Positions 23,718 to 34,857 of a DNA stretch of 64,000 nucleotides are shown here, in pieces. The notes beneath the pieces were generated by a model. The model was not told the origin of the DNA, made no database searches, and saw only the letters and a list, made by a program, of their open reading frames with translations. This DNA is from Chamaecrista fasciculata (taxonomy: Eukaryota > Streptophyta > Magnoliopsida > Fabales > Fabaceae), in NCBI GenBank assembly GCA_003254925.1, contig QANZ01033394.1, positions 45,980 to 109,979 of the forward strand, in the 5' to 3' direction. A program made the translations under genes and the position numbers. Within the stretch, counting starts at the first letter, position 1; each line of letters begins with the position of its first letter.

Positions 23718-26703
23718 ATGAGCCTTAAAGCCTCCCAAGCAGATAAGTCTTCAGGCATCATGTTTCATTCCCAGAAGAAGTCTCAACTTCACCAAGAAAG
23801 TAATGAGCTTCACACTGAATCCAAGGTAAAAAAATTACATGATCACTTGATTTTTTTTTTTTTTTTTTTTTTCCATTCAAATGAATTCTATGATACCTGT
23901 TCAAAGTAGATGACAATGGTAGAGAAGTTTGCTTTTGCTTTTTTTTTTTTTCTTTTTCTTCTGAAAAATATTCATGAAGAGTTTAGATGAAATTTTGAAT
24001 AAAATAAACAAAGTGAGGTATAATTAAACTTGTGGTAGCAGATTGAAGAGCTGAAAGGTGCAATTGGAGTATTATTATGTGGACGAAGCTTAAAGTATTG
24101 CAGTGAAGCATGTTTGAGAGGATATTTGGTAGTTAACAATTGGAATGTTGAGAAGGCCAAAAAGATGTTAGAGGACACACTCAAATGGAGATCATCCTAC
24201 AAACCAGAGGAAATCCGTTGGGTAATTATTAATCACTCTTTTATTATCTTAATATATGGTAGGGATATGTGTTTTTCAATCATAATAGAAGTGAGTAGCT
24301 ATCAAAATCAACTATCGCCTTCATATTTGATAACTCAATTCTAATAATTTGACTCAAACACGAAGAAACTTTAAAATATTATTTTATTGGTATAAAACTT
24401 ATTTGAATTAATTTTTTTTATCTATAACCACAAAAAAAGTTTAAAAAATTAAATTATAAAAAATAATTTACTAATAAATCATTTTAATATGTATATAATA
24501 TTAGGGACATTTGTTTTTCAATCATAATAGAAGTGAGTAGCTATCATAATCAATTATCGTCACAATATTTAATAACTGAATTCTAATAATCAGACTCAAC
24601 TCGAAAAAAATTTAAAATATCTTTTATTAATATAAAATTTATTTGTATTAGTTTGTTTATCTGATCTATAATCACAAAAAAAGTTAAAATAAATTAAATC
24701 ATAAAAAATAATTTACTATTAAATGATTAAATCACTTTAATATATATATTTACAATTTCATGTTTTTAAATTACAAAAATTAGAAATATTATACTTTTAT
24801 CTATATAAAATAATTATTTATTATTGTGATTTGAGAACAAAATAGGTAATTACTTATTCATTCTCAGATCCGTTGACCTTCAAATTTAAAATCAAAGGAT
24901 AAGATTTAAATGTATTCGTTCCTAGAGTAATTAAGAGAAACTCAACTTACAAGAGTACACATTTTTCAAATTCACTAAAATATTAACCACAAATCTCAGA
25001 GGATCTTTATATTTTTCTTCTTGATTAGTATTCTTGTGTAAATTTTATGTGAAAAAAAAAACATTACTCACTCTATCATACATATATATATATATGTCAG
25101 CATGAGGTTGAAATGGAAAGCCAGACAGGGATAATGTACAGAGCAAATTTTCATGACCGACAGGGAAGGACAGTTCTTATATTGAGGCCAGGCTTGCTGG
25201 TAGGTATAATTATAAATTATAAAAGTGTGTTGGATTCTGTGTCTTTAATTGCATGTAATTACTGTGTAAGTTGTGTGTTTGAGCAGGTAAGTAAAGCTTT
25301 AATGGGGTGTACTTAACTAAAGATTGAAAATTTGAATGTGGTTGTTGAAATTATGCAGAAGACAACTACAACAGAAAGTAAGATTAGGCATCAGGTTTAT
25401 CTTTTGGAAAATGCTGTGCTGAATTTCCCACAAGGTCAAGAACAAATGACATGGTTGGTGGATTACAGTGGATGGTCATGGACCAAGAATGTGCCAATTA
25501 AATTAACCAGAGAATCCATTACCATTATTCAAAACCATTACCCTGAGAGGCTAGCCGCAGCTATTATCTACAATCCCCCAAGGATTTTTGAAGCTTTTTG
25601 GAAGGTTTTCACTTTTCACCTCTGTTTGCATAATGTTTTTTTTTTCTTTTTCTATTAATTAAACATTGAAGTTCATCTTCAAGAGATACACAAACAAATT
25701 GACAGCACTCAATTTTTAGAAATTTAATTTATAAATTTAGTTCTTGAAAGTTTTCAATTTTTTATATTTGTTTTTTAGAGACTAATTTGTAGAGAGAAAA
25801 TTATTTATTCTATGTCTTTCAAGGATTAAATAGAGTAAAAACCAACAATAATAAAAATGTGTTTTAGACTTTGGAAACAAAGGAACACATGAAGTGTTAA
25901 TTTTCATTAATGATTTAATTGTAATTTAATACAAATTTACTTAAAATTTATTTTCAAAAATAACTTCTTGAAAGATATATGATTTTTTAATTTATTTGTT
26001 TTCAAAATTTCTTTTGAAATAATTTTTTTTTCAAACACATTATTTTTCTTTTTATATTGTGAAAAGTGTTTTTAAAATCAAATTAAAAATACCAATAAGT
26101 GTTTGTTGTTGTGGTTGGTAAGCTACACTCTAGATCAGAGGATCCAGGTTCGATCCTTAGAGTCAACACTGTTGGGAGGACTCAACCGTTTTGTCTCCAT
26201 AACCCGAACAGGATTAGTCTTCGCTTAGACCGTTACACGGAGAGGCGGGGAAACCCATGACATTATCGAAAAAAAATCAAATTTAAAAAATAAAATTAAA
26301 GCAGAATTTGACATGTCCTAAATTTTTAAAAATTGAATTGTTTAATTGATGTATCTCTTAAAAACATTTATAAATTTTTTTTTCTACATTCTAGCACTTG
26401 TGAACTCTCCATTTTGTGTTTGTTTATATATTTTTCTGTGCTTGTATTTGTTTATTATGCATGCAGATAGTTAAGCAGTTCTTGAATAAGACAACATTTG
26501 AGAAGGTGAAGTTTGTGTACCCCAAAAGTGAAGAGAGCTTGGAGGTCATGAAGTCATATTTTGATTTGGAAAATCTTCCTATAGAATTTGGAGGAAGATC
26601 TGCTTCCAACTATAACTATCAAGAGTATTCTAGGTCAATGGTCCAAGACGATTTGAAATCCGATGCCTTTTGGGGGATTCATCAGAAAAGCTCTCAAGGA
26701 TGA
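23718..26703 (+). CDS. SEC14-like CRAL-TRIO phosphatidylinositol transfer protein
   Basis: Five exons: 23718-23825, 24042-24221, 25101-25199, 25359-25604 and 26467-26703, giving 289 residues; every intron is phase 0 and GT-AG. Members of this family bind and exchange phosphoinositides or other lipids between membranes. The N-terminal tail is short. A CRAL-TRIO N region covers about 37-96 with CGRSLKYCSEACLRGYLV and NVEKAKKMLEDTLKWR. The lipid-binding domain follows with FHDRQGRTVLILRPGL, VYLLENAVLNFPQGQEQMTW, LVDYSGWSW, NHYPERLAAAIIYNPPRIFE, VKFVYPKSEE and LPIEFGG. It is a stand-alone SEC14 protein lacking GOLD or nodulin domains, like Arabidopsis At1g75170. A 5' UTR intron is likely (donor near 23403, acceptor TTTTTCTAG at 23708). 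Intron 2 has an internal tandem duplication and intron 4 holds a SINE. Confidence 0.94.
24254..24748. repeat. Two-copy tandem duplication of about 243 bp in a SEC14 intron
   Basis: The block starting near TTTTTCAATCATAATAGAAG (24270) is repeated starting near 24513, with about 15-20% divergence and small indels. It lies wholly inside the 24222-25100 intron. Confidence 0.75.
26092..26272 (+). mobile_element. tRNA-derived SINE, family S1, in a SEC14 intron
   Basis: About 180 bp with an A-box-like GTGGTTGGTAAGC and B box GGTTCGATCC. The body is shared with 36955-37126 and 50092-50280 (ATTAGTCTTCGCTTAGACCG, ACACGGAGAGGCGGGG, ACCCAT) and ends in an A run. The flanking direct repeats AAAATCAAATTAAAAATA (26074-26091) and a close copy at 26273-26292 are the target-site duplication. 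Same strand as the host gene. Confidence 0.88.
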
Positions 26704-27490
26704 ACCCAACTTTACAATGGACATTATGGGGTTTGGTTATTTATCAGAATAAGTGACATTGATTTCTTTTCAACTTTACCCAAACACATTGTGATATCTG
26801 TTGTGTCAAACTTGTCATATGACTTTTCTCTCATATATATACTATTGCAATAACTTCTCATTTAGTCTCTTTTTTTTTTGGTAGAAAAATTCTCTTCTTA
26901 CTGATGAGTTATATTTTAAAAAATGAAATGACTTGTTTGCAAACAAAATTAAGTAAAAGAAAGAATATTAGGTCAAATCTACTAATCTAGCCATTATTTA
27001 ATTCGGTTAGAGTAATGTTATGTAATTATTATTTTAAAGTATCAACTTCTTCCGGAAACATGAGAAATACTATTATTACGTCTTTGTCTCTTCGATCATG
27101 AAGTGTGTATAGAAGGAATTCAATCCTCAATAAAGTGTAGAGAAAAACAAATAAAAAAGTAGAAGGAAATAACTATATATATATCAATAATCAATAAATC
27201 TTGTCAATCAATCAATAAATCTTGATAAAACAATGTTTGCATTTGCATACGTGGCAGTTTTTGGGTGAAGAGTAACTTTCAATTGTAATTCCTCACTCGC
27301 ACTAATATTATGACATGTGTCTTCCAATTTTGTTTTACATTTAATTTTTTTTACTCAGTTTCATATTCCCCCTTCAATATCTCATATCTATTATCTTCAT
27401 CTTCCTCCCAATTCAAATTTTGAAATTCAAATCTCAATATACAACAATTCAATTATCAATTCAACATTTCAAAACGCAGGCCACATTTTT

Positions 27491-27568
27491 GCATTCCACC
27501 TCCTTCTTCTCTCCCTAAACTTCTCTCTTGCATTCCACCTCCTTCTTCTCTCCCTAAACTTCTCTCTT
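27491..27568. repeat. 39-bp unit, two tandem copies
   Basis: The unit beginning GCATTCCACCTCCTTCTTCT is present twice without visible change. It lies in 5'-UTR-like, pyrimidine-rich sequence inside the Helitron, followed by GC-richer DNA (27600-27780) that may be the captured 5' end of another gene. Confidence 0.85.
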
Positions 27569-28473
27569 TTAAACCCTAAAACATCACCATTTGCCGTCAT
27601 TCTAGCCACCGTCCATCATCATCGGAACGTCAGCCGATCGCCGGCGTCCATCCTCAGCCGCGACGTGACATCCCAGCCGGTGTCCATACGCCGTCTTCAG
27701 CCACAGTTCGTTCTTCTCTGGCTTGAGGGATGAAATTTTCGGTCAATTTCAAAGTCGTGTTGCGATTAATGGCGGAGCTTAAAGGTGATTTTTGATTTTG
27801 TGAGTTTTGATTTCAAGTTCAAATCTATTTTTCATAGTTTCACTGCTGTATTCACCTTCCGATTTCGATTCCGCATTCACCTTCAACATACGCTAAAGCC
27901 ATTTTCTCACTTGGTAATTCGTTTTTGGGTCGACATAGAGATGTGTAGAAATGTTGAATTTTACTTTGTAGTTGTTATTCTTTTTGTTATCTTTCAGTTA
28001 GGTCCTCCTTATGTTATAATTTTGGTTTCTTTTGTTTTTTTACTTTTCTGTTAGCTTTGAGGCTATCTTGAAATCAAATAGGTTTGGCTATGTTGAACTA
28101 CAGCAGTGAAATATAACAAAAATGGGGGAGAGCAATGCATAAAAAGGCATATATGTAGAGAAACTAAAGTTGCTCATATATGTAGGAATTAAAGTGTATG
28201 CCAACATTTATCTTAAATTAAGTTTTGTTGGGTTTGTGGCACCTTCAACAATGCTCTTTTTAGGTTTTTAGTGTCATTTGGTTTTGGGTTCCCTTTGGGG
28301 TATGGTTTTGCTTCAATGGTATAAAGTAGTTTTTTTTGTTTGTATTTGTTCTTTCGACCAGATTAAATTAAGTTGCTTAGTTGCTTGAATTAACTGTATG
28401 GTATGACCAAATCAAATTTTAATCTTTAGTTGCTTAGTTGCTTGAATGGCTTAAATTAAGTTTGCTCCTTCTG

Positions 28474-28963
28474 CAATTTCAACATTTTCCACAGTATAAA
28501 GGGAGAGACTTTTATATCACTGGCCAGAGCTATGCAGGTAAATGAAACTCCAAAGCTTTGTGTGATATTTTATATCAGTGGCAAAATGCCTTTGATATTG
28601 TCTACTTTGTGATATCCCAACTTTTTGGTCAATTCAACAGAACAAAACTGGTGAGATGATTTTCATTGAGTTTCACTATTATGTCTTCAAAAAGATAAAA
28701 TTGGTGACAAAAGCATGAATGAACTATCTGAGGTCCTTTTTTTCCACTATTCATTTTATGTAGATTTTATCATGTTCTAATATCTTAGTATGCATCAATC
28801 ATTAAACATGTCTTTTAGGGCATTATGTTCCTCAACTTAGTCAAGTTATTGTGAAGCACAACCAGGAAGCTAAAGAAGCTATTAATCTTAAAGGCTACAT
28901 GGTATTATAGACTGTTTCATTTGTATTACTGTTCTGCTTTTTGTTTCTATATGACAAATTTTA

Positions 28964-28995
<32 letters not shown>

Positions 28996-29267
28996 CGACG
29001 CAGGGTGGAAATCCTCTAAATGATTATCACTATGATGGCTTGGGGATTTTCCAGTTTTGGTGGTCATCTGGTATGATTTCTGATCAAACATACAAGCAAT
29101 TGAACCTTCTATGCCATCATGAGAATTTACTATATCCACAAGGTTCATGTAAAAAAATATTAGAAATTGCTGATAAAGAAATTGGTAACATTGATAAGTT
29201 CAGTATCTTCACTCCTCCATGCCCTGCTACTGTTAGTCAGACAAATCAGCCAGCAAAAGCAAAGCAT
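28474..29267 (+). pseudogene. Serine carboxypeptidase-like (SCPL) gene fragment
   Basis: Three exon-like pieces joined by GT-AG introns: about 28474-28537, 28819-28901 and 29004-29267. Together they encode the centre of a type II SCPL. FPQYKGRDFYITGQSYAG leads to GHYVPQLSQVI, then KGYM-GGNPL, FQFWWSSGMISDQTY and IADKEIGNIDKFSIFTPPC. The nucleophile Ser lies in GQSYAG, where the family normally has GESYAG. The N-terminal third with the signal peptide, and the C-terminal part carrying the catalytic Asp and His, are absent, so it cannot be an active enzyme. The context is the Helitron ending at 31159; I infer capture. Confidence 0.8.
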
Positions 29268-30321
29268 GTGAGTTTCTTTGGCCCCTAAATCCATCAAATT
29301 CACCCCAAAGGATTCGGGATTCTACCAAAGAATCCAAAATAGAGTAGAACATCATTACATTATTAAACAATGATATTTTCTGTGGATATCCAAAATAAAT
29401 TCTATTTATGTCATTTTTGTTTGTATCTTAATTTGTTCTGTGGATCTATTTGTCGGGTGTGGATTTCTGTTCTATGCAAATCTTGGGAATGGTGTGTTTT
29501 TAATGGCTTATATACAAAGAAATTGAGGATCCTGTTTTGTGTGTACCTAACGGCTAAAAGTCACACGAGGAATCTAAAATTGGAAGATATGAGAGCCCAT
29601 TGTGATTGCCAATTATATCTTAGCAAATTGACTCTCTCTGCAATGGCTTAATCCTTAACTGCATCTTTATTTTTTATTTTTATTAAGTCATTGACTATTC
29701 TGAACAGTCCTAAATGAAAGCAAATTACATTTACATGGTTCAATTATTATTAGCAAATCCCAACTGTATGTTCGCATCCTTTTGCAATTTTTGGCATCCT
29801 TTTGCAAATTAACTGCACTCAGATATTGTGAATCTGTTTTGTATTTTAGCCATGGATTGGCTTTTATGTTCTCTGCAAAAGTCATCCTTTTATTCTTATG
29901 TAACTTCGTCAGTAGTATATTTCAGGCATAGATTTGTCATGGTTCTGTGCTGTGCTGCCAATCAAATTAATGATTGAAGTGTGAATTGTGAAAGTTTCAA
30001 AAGTATAATGTCTCTAATATCAGAATTGTGTGCTTGCTGCTATTATAATTAATTAGCAAAATGCTTTTATATTCCATATTTTAAATCACATTTGATGCAC
30101 AACTCTATCAAAAGCATTGGGTGGCGTAAACAAGCTGGAAATGATAGTAGATATTTGGCATGTTGGGAAGATGTTTTATGCATTATCTACCTGGGGACTT
30201 GCTTTGTCTGGGTATGACTCTCCTTCTTCTATGAGAACACAAACATGTAATTGACATTAGGAATTAGGATCCATTCAAAATGATTAAATTAATCTTACAC
30301 CAATGAATTGCTTCTCATTTT

Positions 30322-30495
30322 TTGCATTTTGAACTTGCTAAAGAGATGAGGAAACGAAAAGTATTTGATGTATCAGACATGTATACCATAGCTGATGCTT
30401 GGGGTTGGAGATGGGAGATAGAATTGAAGAAGAAACCTCCGCAGAGGTGGTCAGTTGAATGGGAAGTTGGGTTGGCAATCAAAGTTATGCAGAAG
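30322..30495 (+). pseudogene. Conserved Trp-rich gene fragment, product not named
   Basis: One open exon-like segment contains FDVSDMYTIADAWGWRWEIE and RWSVEWEVGLAIKVMQK, then stops at a donor-like AAG/GCAAGT (a GC donor). The block looks like part of a conserved plant protein, possibly an organellar PPR-like one, but I cannot name it with confidence. No flanking exon of the same gene is recognisable. It sits between the SCPL and exostosin fragments in the Helitron. A less clear segment at about 30120-30215 may be another captured piece. Confidence 0.5.
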
Positions 30496-30620
30496 GCAAG
30501 TAACTGCACCTTGATTACTTTTTTGGTGTAAATTTTCTTTATGACTTTATCTATCAATGATTTGGTTTCTATGTTGTTTATTAAATTGCTTTCAAATATC
30601 AGATGATTTAATTCATCTGC

Positions 30621-30739
30621 CGGAGCTACGAACTAATGGAGAAGATGCTGAAAGTTTACATCTACCAGGATGAGATAAACCAACTTTCCATGAGTACTTA
30701 TTGGATGGAATATATGCATCTGAAGGATGGTTTATGAAG
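30621..30739 (+). pseudogene. Exostosin family (GT47) glycosyltransferase fragment
   Basis: RSYELMEKMLKVYIYQD continues, after a one-base frame change near 30672, as DKPTFHEYLLDGIYASEGWF and MK. This matches the start of the exostosin domain of plant GT47 enzymes (YELMEK.LKVYIY..G.KPIFH...L.GIYASEGWFMK). Only about 40 codons are present and the frame is disrupted, so it is a dead fragment. It is the third gene piece in the Helitron, about 400 bp from its 3' end. Confidence 0.75.
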
Positions 30740-31208
30740 TGTGTTCTCTAGCCAATGAATACTTAATCTCCATACTGCAATAGCATTTTTTTTCCCATGA
30801 ACAACACAGCAATTTCCCCTGCACTTTTTTGACCATATATTACAACATTGTTTCTAATTTTATCATGACAATGTGAATTCACTAAATTGATTCATTGATT
30901 GATTTAATTTGTCAGATCTAATTTTATTATGACAATGTGATTGTTTTTTTGTTCCCCATGAACAACTATAATGCTTGGCATTCATTAATTTTGTGAATCA
31001 TTCAATGGTTATTCCCTATAGTTTTCACTGCCTCTTGCTTTGCAAATATAAGACTCTTTCAATGGAATTATTGTTGAGAGTGGCTTTCGCTAATGCTTGA
31101 GTGTGGTATTAAATTCCCAATCATAAAAAACCCGTGCGAACGCACGGGTCTTATACTAGTATATAAAATAATTAAATTAGTAAAGTACTAAAGTCTATAC
31201 TTTCTCCT

Positions 31209-31716
31209 TCTATGGCAAAAGTATTAATTTCGTCCCCAAACTTTACACCAATTGTCAATTTCGTTCCCAAACTTTTTTTGCTGTCAATTTCGTCCCCAAA
31301 CTTTACACCAACTGTCAATTTCATCCCCAATCTTTTTTTGCTGTCAATTTCATCCCCAAACTTTACATCAACTGTCAATTTTGTCCCCGATCTTTCACAT
31401 TTTCGTCAATTTGATCCTTTGACTAACTTCTTTTCATAAATTAATGATAGACTGCATCCTTTTTTTAATCTAAGTTAGGATTTAAGTTTCTTTTTCTATC
31501 AATTTTACATTATATATCGTTAGCCACATAGATTTTGTCGTCAATATTTGTCTAAAGTAAGAGCAAAGGATAAAGTTGACCAAAATGTGAAAGATTAGGG
31601 ACGAAATTGACAGCATGTGTAAAGTTTGGGGAAGAAATTGACAGCAAAGAAAGATTAGGGATGAAATTGACAGCAGGTGTAAAATTTGGAGATGAAATAG
31701 ATACTTTTGCCTATTT
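31209..31716 (+). repeat. Foldback element, family R2, copy 2
   Basis: The left arm has four to five near-repeats of GTCAATTTCGTCCCCAAACTT, and the right arm has their inverted forms (GGGATGAAATTGACAGCA). Ends are GGCAAAAGTATTAATTTCG and its inverse. The core holds GATAGACTGCATCC, TATCAATTTTACATTATATA and CGTTAGCCACATAG. It begins 50 bp after the Helitron end. Confidence 0.75.
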
Positions 31717-32163
31717 CTTTTTATCTCTTTACTTTTCAGATAAAATACTTCACAAACTTCTCCACTATAGCGTATTCGATTCATGTATTGAACTGTAAAT
31801 GCAGGCTTGATGTGCGCCAGAATACCAAGTGGTGTCTGTCATCATTCATTTACATGGAAATATGCATGTCATACAAGTTTTTCACAACCCTAAAAATCAG
31901 TAATAAACAAACGCAAGCACGTTACTTTTGTGAGAGGAATCCCATTCACAAAAATAACCAACCCCAAATAATAGTGACTAAAACCCTCCAAAACAAGACA
32001 AGCACGTTACTCACTTTACTTACTTTATATGCTTATGAGGAAAACAAAAACAAAATTAGAAAGAAGATTACAAGGGAGAAAGACACAAAGAAAGAATGAT
32101 TTGATTACTAAACAAAGAAACCTAGCTAGTTTACCACAATAGTTAGCGTTTAGGAGAGGCTAT

Positions 32164-34170
32164 CTATATGGGACGCCTTCTGAAGGAACGTGAGGTTGCT
32201 TGGTATGAACGCACTAAAAGTCCAACACCTACGCCTACTCCTAGACAGATTCCAAGCCCAATTCCAACACCTACTCTTACACCTGCATTGAACCATGACA
32301 GCTCTCCATCTTCTCCTTCTATGTATTCTGTTCTTTGCCAGTACATGCTGTTATAATCTTCATATTCTGCTTTGAATCTTCTGTAATCAGCTACCTATAT
32401 ATGTATGAGGCAAAACAAGGGTGATGATATTGATATGTTATGTTAGGGAGTTGTAACTTGTACCAAAAGAGACATTGCAAGAGCAAACTCATCATCAAGA
32501 AACCTTAAACATATATTTTAGTTCTTGAATTTGTCCCAAAACTGCGATTTAGTCTCTGAATATTAAAAATATACTTTTCTATGCCTAACTTTTTTGACAA
32601 AAGTTTATTTCTAATATTCAGAGACTAAATCATAGTTTTGAAACAAATTTAACGATTAAAAAGTAGACTTTCTCTTTATTGTATGACTTTCACAACAAAT
32701 GTCATTTCATTAAAATGTTTTCCCTTTAAATGAATACCACAAGGATTCAGCTATTACTTAGAAACACATATCACCAGGCTATGAAGATGTAGAGGATGCA
32801 TTAATTAAGTTCATATGGAACTATGATATGCTTTATACAACCAAAGGATTCACCACTAATTGAATTTTTTTAGGAAATCCAGGCATAGCTCGACAAATTA
32901 AATGATACAAGGCTATAACACATGGCATCATCAAGTTTTTAAGATTATGCAGTAAGAAAGTAAAATAGTTGCAAAATTTTCGTCTGAAGGAGAGGTCTTA
33001 TGATATCAAAGAGCTGGGAAGTTTTTGAACAATGGAGACATGCTTGAATAGATTATAATTCTCTGAAAAAGGACAATATTTGACCAATTCATGTTCAAAC
33101 ATGGAAAGCAGTCTAGGCCTAAGCTGCCCAACCAAGAGAAGCATCAGAGCTCAGATCCCCAAGCTAGAAAATCCAAAACAAGATATTCACTAGCGTAAAT
33201 TAATGGCAACTTGCGAAGATAATCTGTAGTGAAATTTCCATCCACAAGCATGTAATCTACTTGATACATCTCTTGGAACTCAGGACATAAAAAAATGGGA
33301 GGGAAGAACTAATTATCGAGAATACTTTAGGGGCAAACCAAAAAAACACACTAATGCAAAATGAAATGGAAGTCACCTTAGATGTCTAAAGAGCATCAAA
33401 CTATCAAGCTAAAATATCGCCTAATTTCTTCTATTTATATTGAAAGCTGCAATGTGTTTTACCTGCATATCAAGTTTATCAGATACATCTTTATGGCAAT
33501 CAGTTGTTTCATATTCTGGAATGGAATCCAACGTGCATTTCCTATTCTGCTTCTTCTGGAAATTCAGCTGCAGTGTCTTAGTTAGGATTATGGGTTCTCC
33601 TGAGAAGCAGCCTGCAACATAAACCTCAATTGTTGGACTAGTTAATTCAGTGCTAGCAACGTGCTTTTCCTTCAGGAAGCTGGTGCTAGATTTGATATCC
33701 GTCGCACATGTCATGCTCCATTGCTTTGCGTCACGTTTTGAATCCCCATTGAATCCATTGCTATTGGAAATCTCCAGAATCCCAGAGAGAATGCAATCTT
33801 CTTTATCATAAACCTCGAATTTCATGCTTCCTGTCAACCGTATGGTATCGGTGCTGACAAAGGTAGCTTCTTCAGATTTCTTATCCACCCGATCTCTTCT
33901 AAGAACTGAAGACACCCCATCAGAGTACATGCTACTTCTTACACCATTTAATTCCAAAACGGTATCAGGACTTCGAGGGATATGATTGAGAGTGAGAAAC
34001 TCAGGGGTCGATCCATCTACCTCGAAATGGCTAACTCTTACATAAAAGACTCTTAGATCAAACCAAGCTGATGATAACTTAGCACATGGATTATAAGGAG
34101 AGTATTTAATCATCTGAAGGCAGTGTTCAACACTTTCGCCATTGTTAGATGCTTCATAGGGAGCTTCCAT
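32164..34170 (-). CDS. At1g01500-type protein of unknown function, C-terminal membrane segment
   Basis: Two coding exons, 34170-33463 and 32394-32164, give 312 residues with a phase-0 GT-AG intron. Almost the whole length matches the Arabidopsis At1g01500 family as I remember it. Key segments are AWFDLRVFYVRVSHFEVD, TPEFLTLNHIPRSPDT, VLRRDRVDKKSEEATFVSTD, MKFEVYDKEDCILSG, EVYVAGCFSGEPIILTKTLQ and LDSIPEYET. The tail has YIEGEDGELSWFNAGVRVG followed by a Gly/Val-rich hydrophobic stretch at about 274-299 and a basic end (SFRRRPI). The middle resembles a C2-like beta fold, but that is my inference. Databases often call the family erythronate-4-phosphate dehydrogenase; I see no Rossmann motif or catalytic residues to support that. 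A tail-anchored or single-pass membrane protein is the safest description. The intron contains a small foldback repeat. Confidence 0.92.
32512..32668. repeat. Small foldback repeat in an intron
   Basis: Inverted arms: TTTAGTTCTTGAATTTGTCC...TTTAGTCTCTGAATATTA against TAATATTCAGAGACTAAATC...AAATTTAACGATTAAA. It lies inside the intron of the At1g01500-type gene. A simple MITE; the superfamily is not clear. Confidence 0.6.
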
Positions 34171-34578
34171 ATCTCGGGTGAATCACTGAAATCCTCTAAG
34201 ATTGATTCAGATCATCATCGGAACAGCTAAAGTTCACTTCACCTCAGAATGCCCAAAAATAGACTGTTTCCCAAAAAAGGGAGTATATTAGATAATTAAA
34301 CAATCAAAACCATAAATCTTACAGATCTTATCATCTTAATAACCTGAAATAATGGTAAAAGAAAAAAAAAAGACAGAGACCTGGCACTGCAGCCCACGTA
34401 TTACAGGTAATAAGGTATAAAATAGACCCATGTTTTTTGGAACAGAAACGCTTGCAAAAAGGAAAAGAGAAGACAATCACAAATAAATAAAAATTAGGAA
34501 GATGAAAAATTATGGTTTAAAAAAAACAAAAGACAAGTGGGAGGAAAGAAGGGAGAGAAACAGGGAAATTTCAACAAA

Positions 34579-34602
34579 AAACACACACACACACACACAC
34601 AG
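34579..34602. repeat. (AC)n microsatellite
   Basis: About eleven AC units; uninterrupted. Confidence 0.95.
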
Positions 34603-34816
34603 TTTGCTCAGCAAAAAATCATAGAGAAGGAAATGAAATGACATGGAAACAAACTCATTCAATTGAAGTTATGAGTCAGAAATTATGGTGGAGCATTCTG
34701 CTTTTCAAACAGTAAGCAATGCATTATCAGAGTACAAAATAAGGACTAACAAAGAATCATAGCAATATTGTGATATTTCCCAAGGAACTCATAAGTGGAC
34801 ATGGAAACACATACAA

Positions 34817-34857
34817 ATATAGATAGATAGATCATAGATAGATATTAGATAGATACC
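34817..34857. repeat. (ATAG)n microsatellite, interrupted
   Basis: AGATAGAT-type units broken by CATA and ATTAG interruptions. Confidence 0.85.

Larger units (their letters stand above)
27190..31159 (+). mobile_element. Gene-fragment-carrying Helitron (3' end certain, 5' end approximate)
   Basis: The 3' terminus is textbook: a perfect 8-bp stem CCCGTGCG/CGCACGGG with an AA loop at 31131-31148, a spacer and CTAG at 31156-31159 followed by T. The 4 kb upstream hold unrelated exon fragments of host genes, all in the same orientation: a serine carboxypeptidase piece, a conserved Trp-rich piece and an exostosin piece, with intron sequence retained. No RepHel gene is present, so it is non-autonomous. 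I could not fix the 5' TC terminus; the region near 27190-27310, with CATACGTGGCAG and GACATGTGTC, is my best guess. Confidence 0.6.

Noticed and set aside
31209-31440. CRISPR-like direct repeats
   Set aside because: Repeat and spacer lengths are irregular, the units have inverted partners at 31560-31710, and this is plant nuclear DNA; it is a foldback arm.
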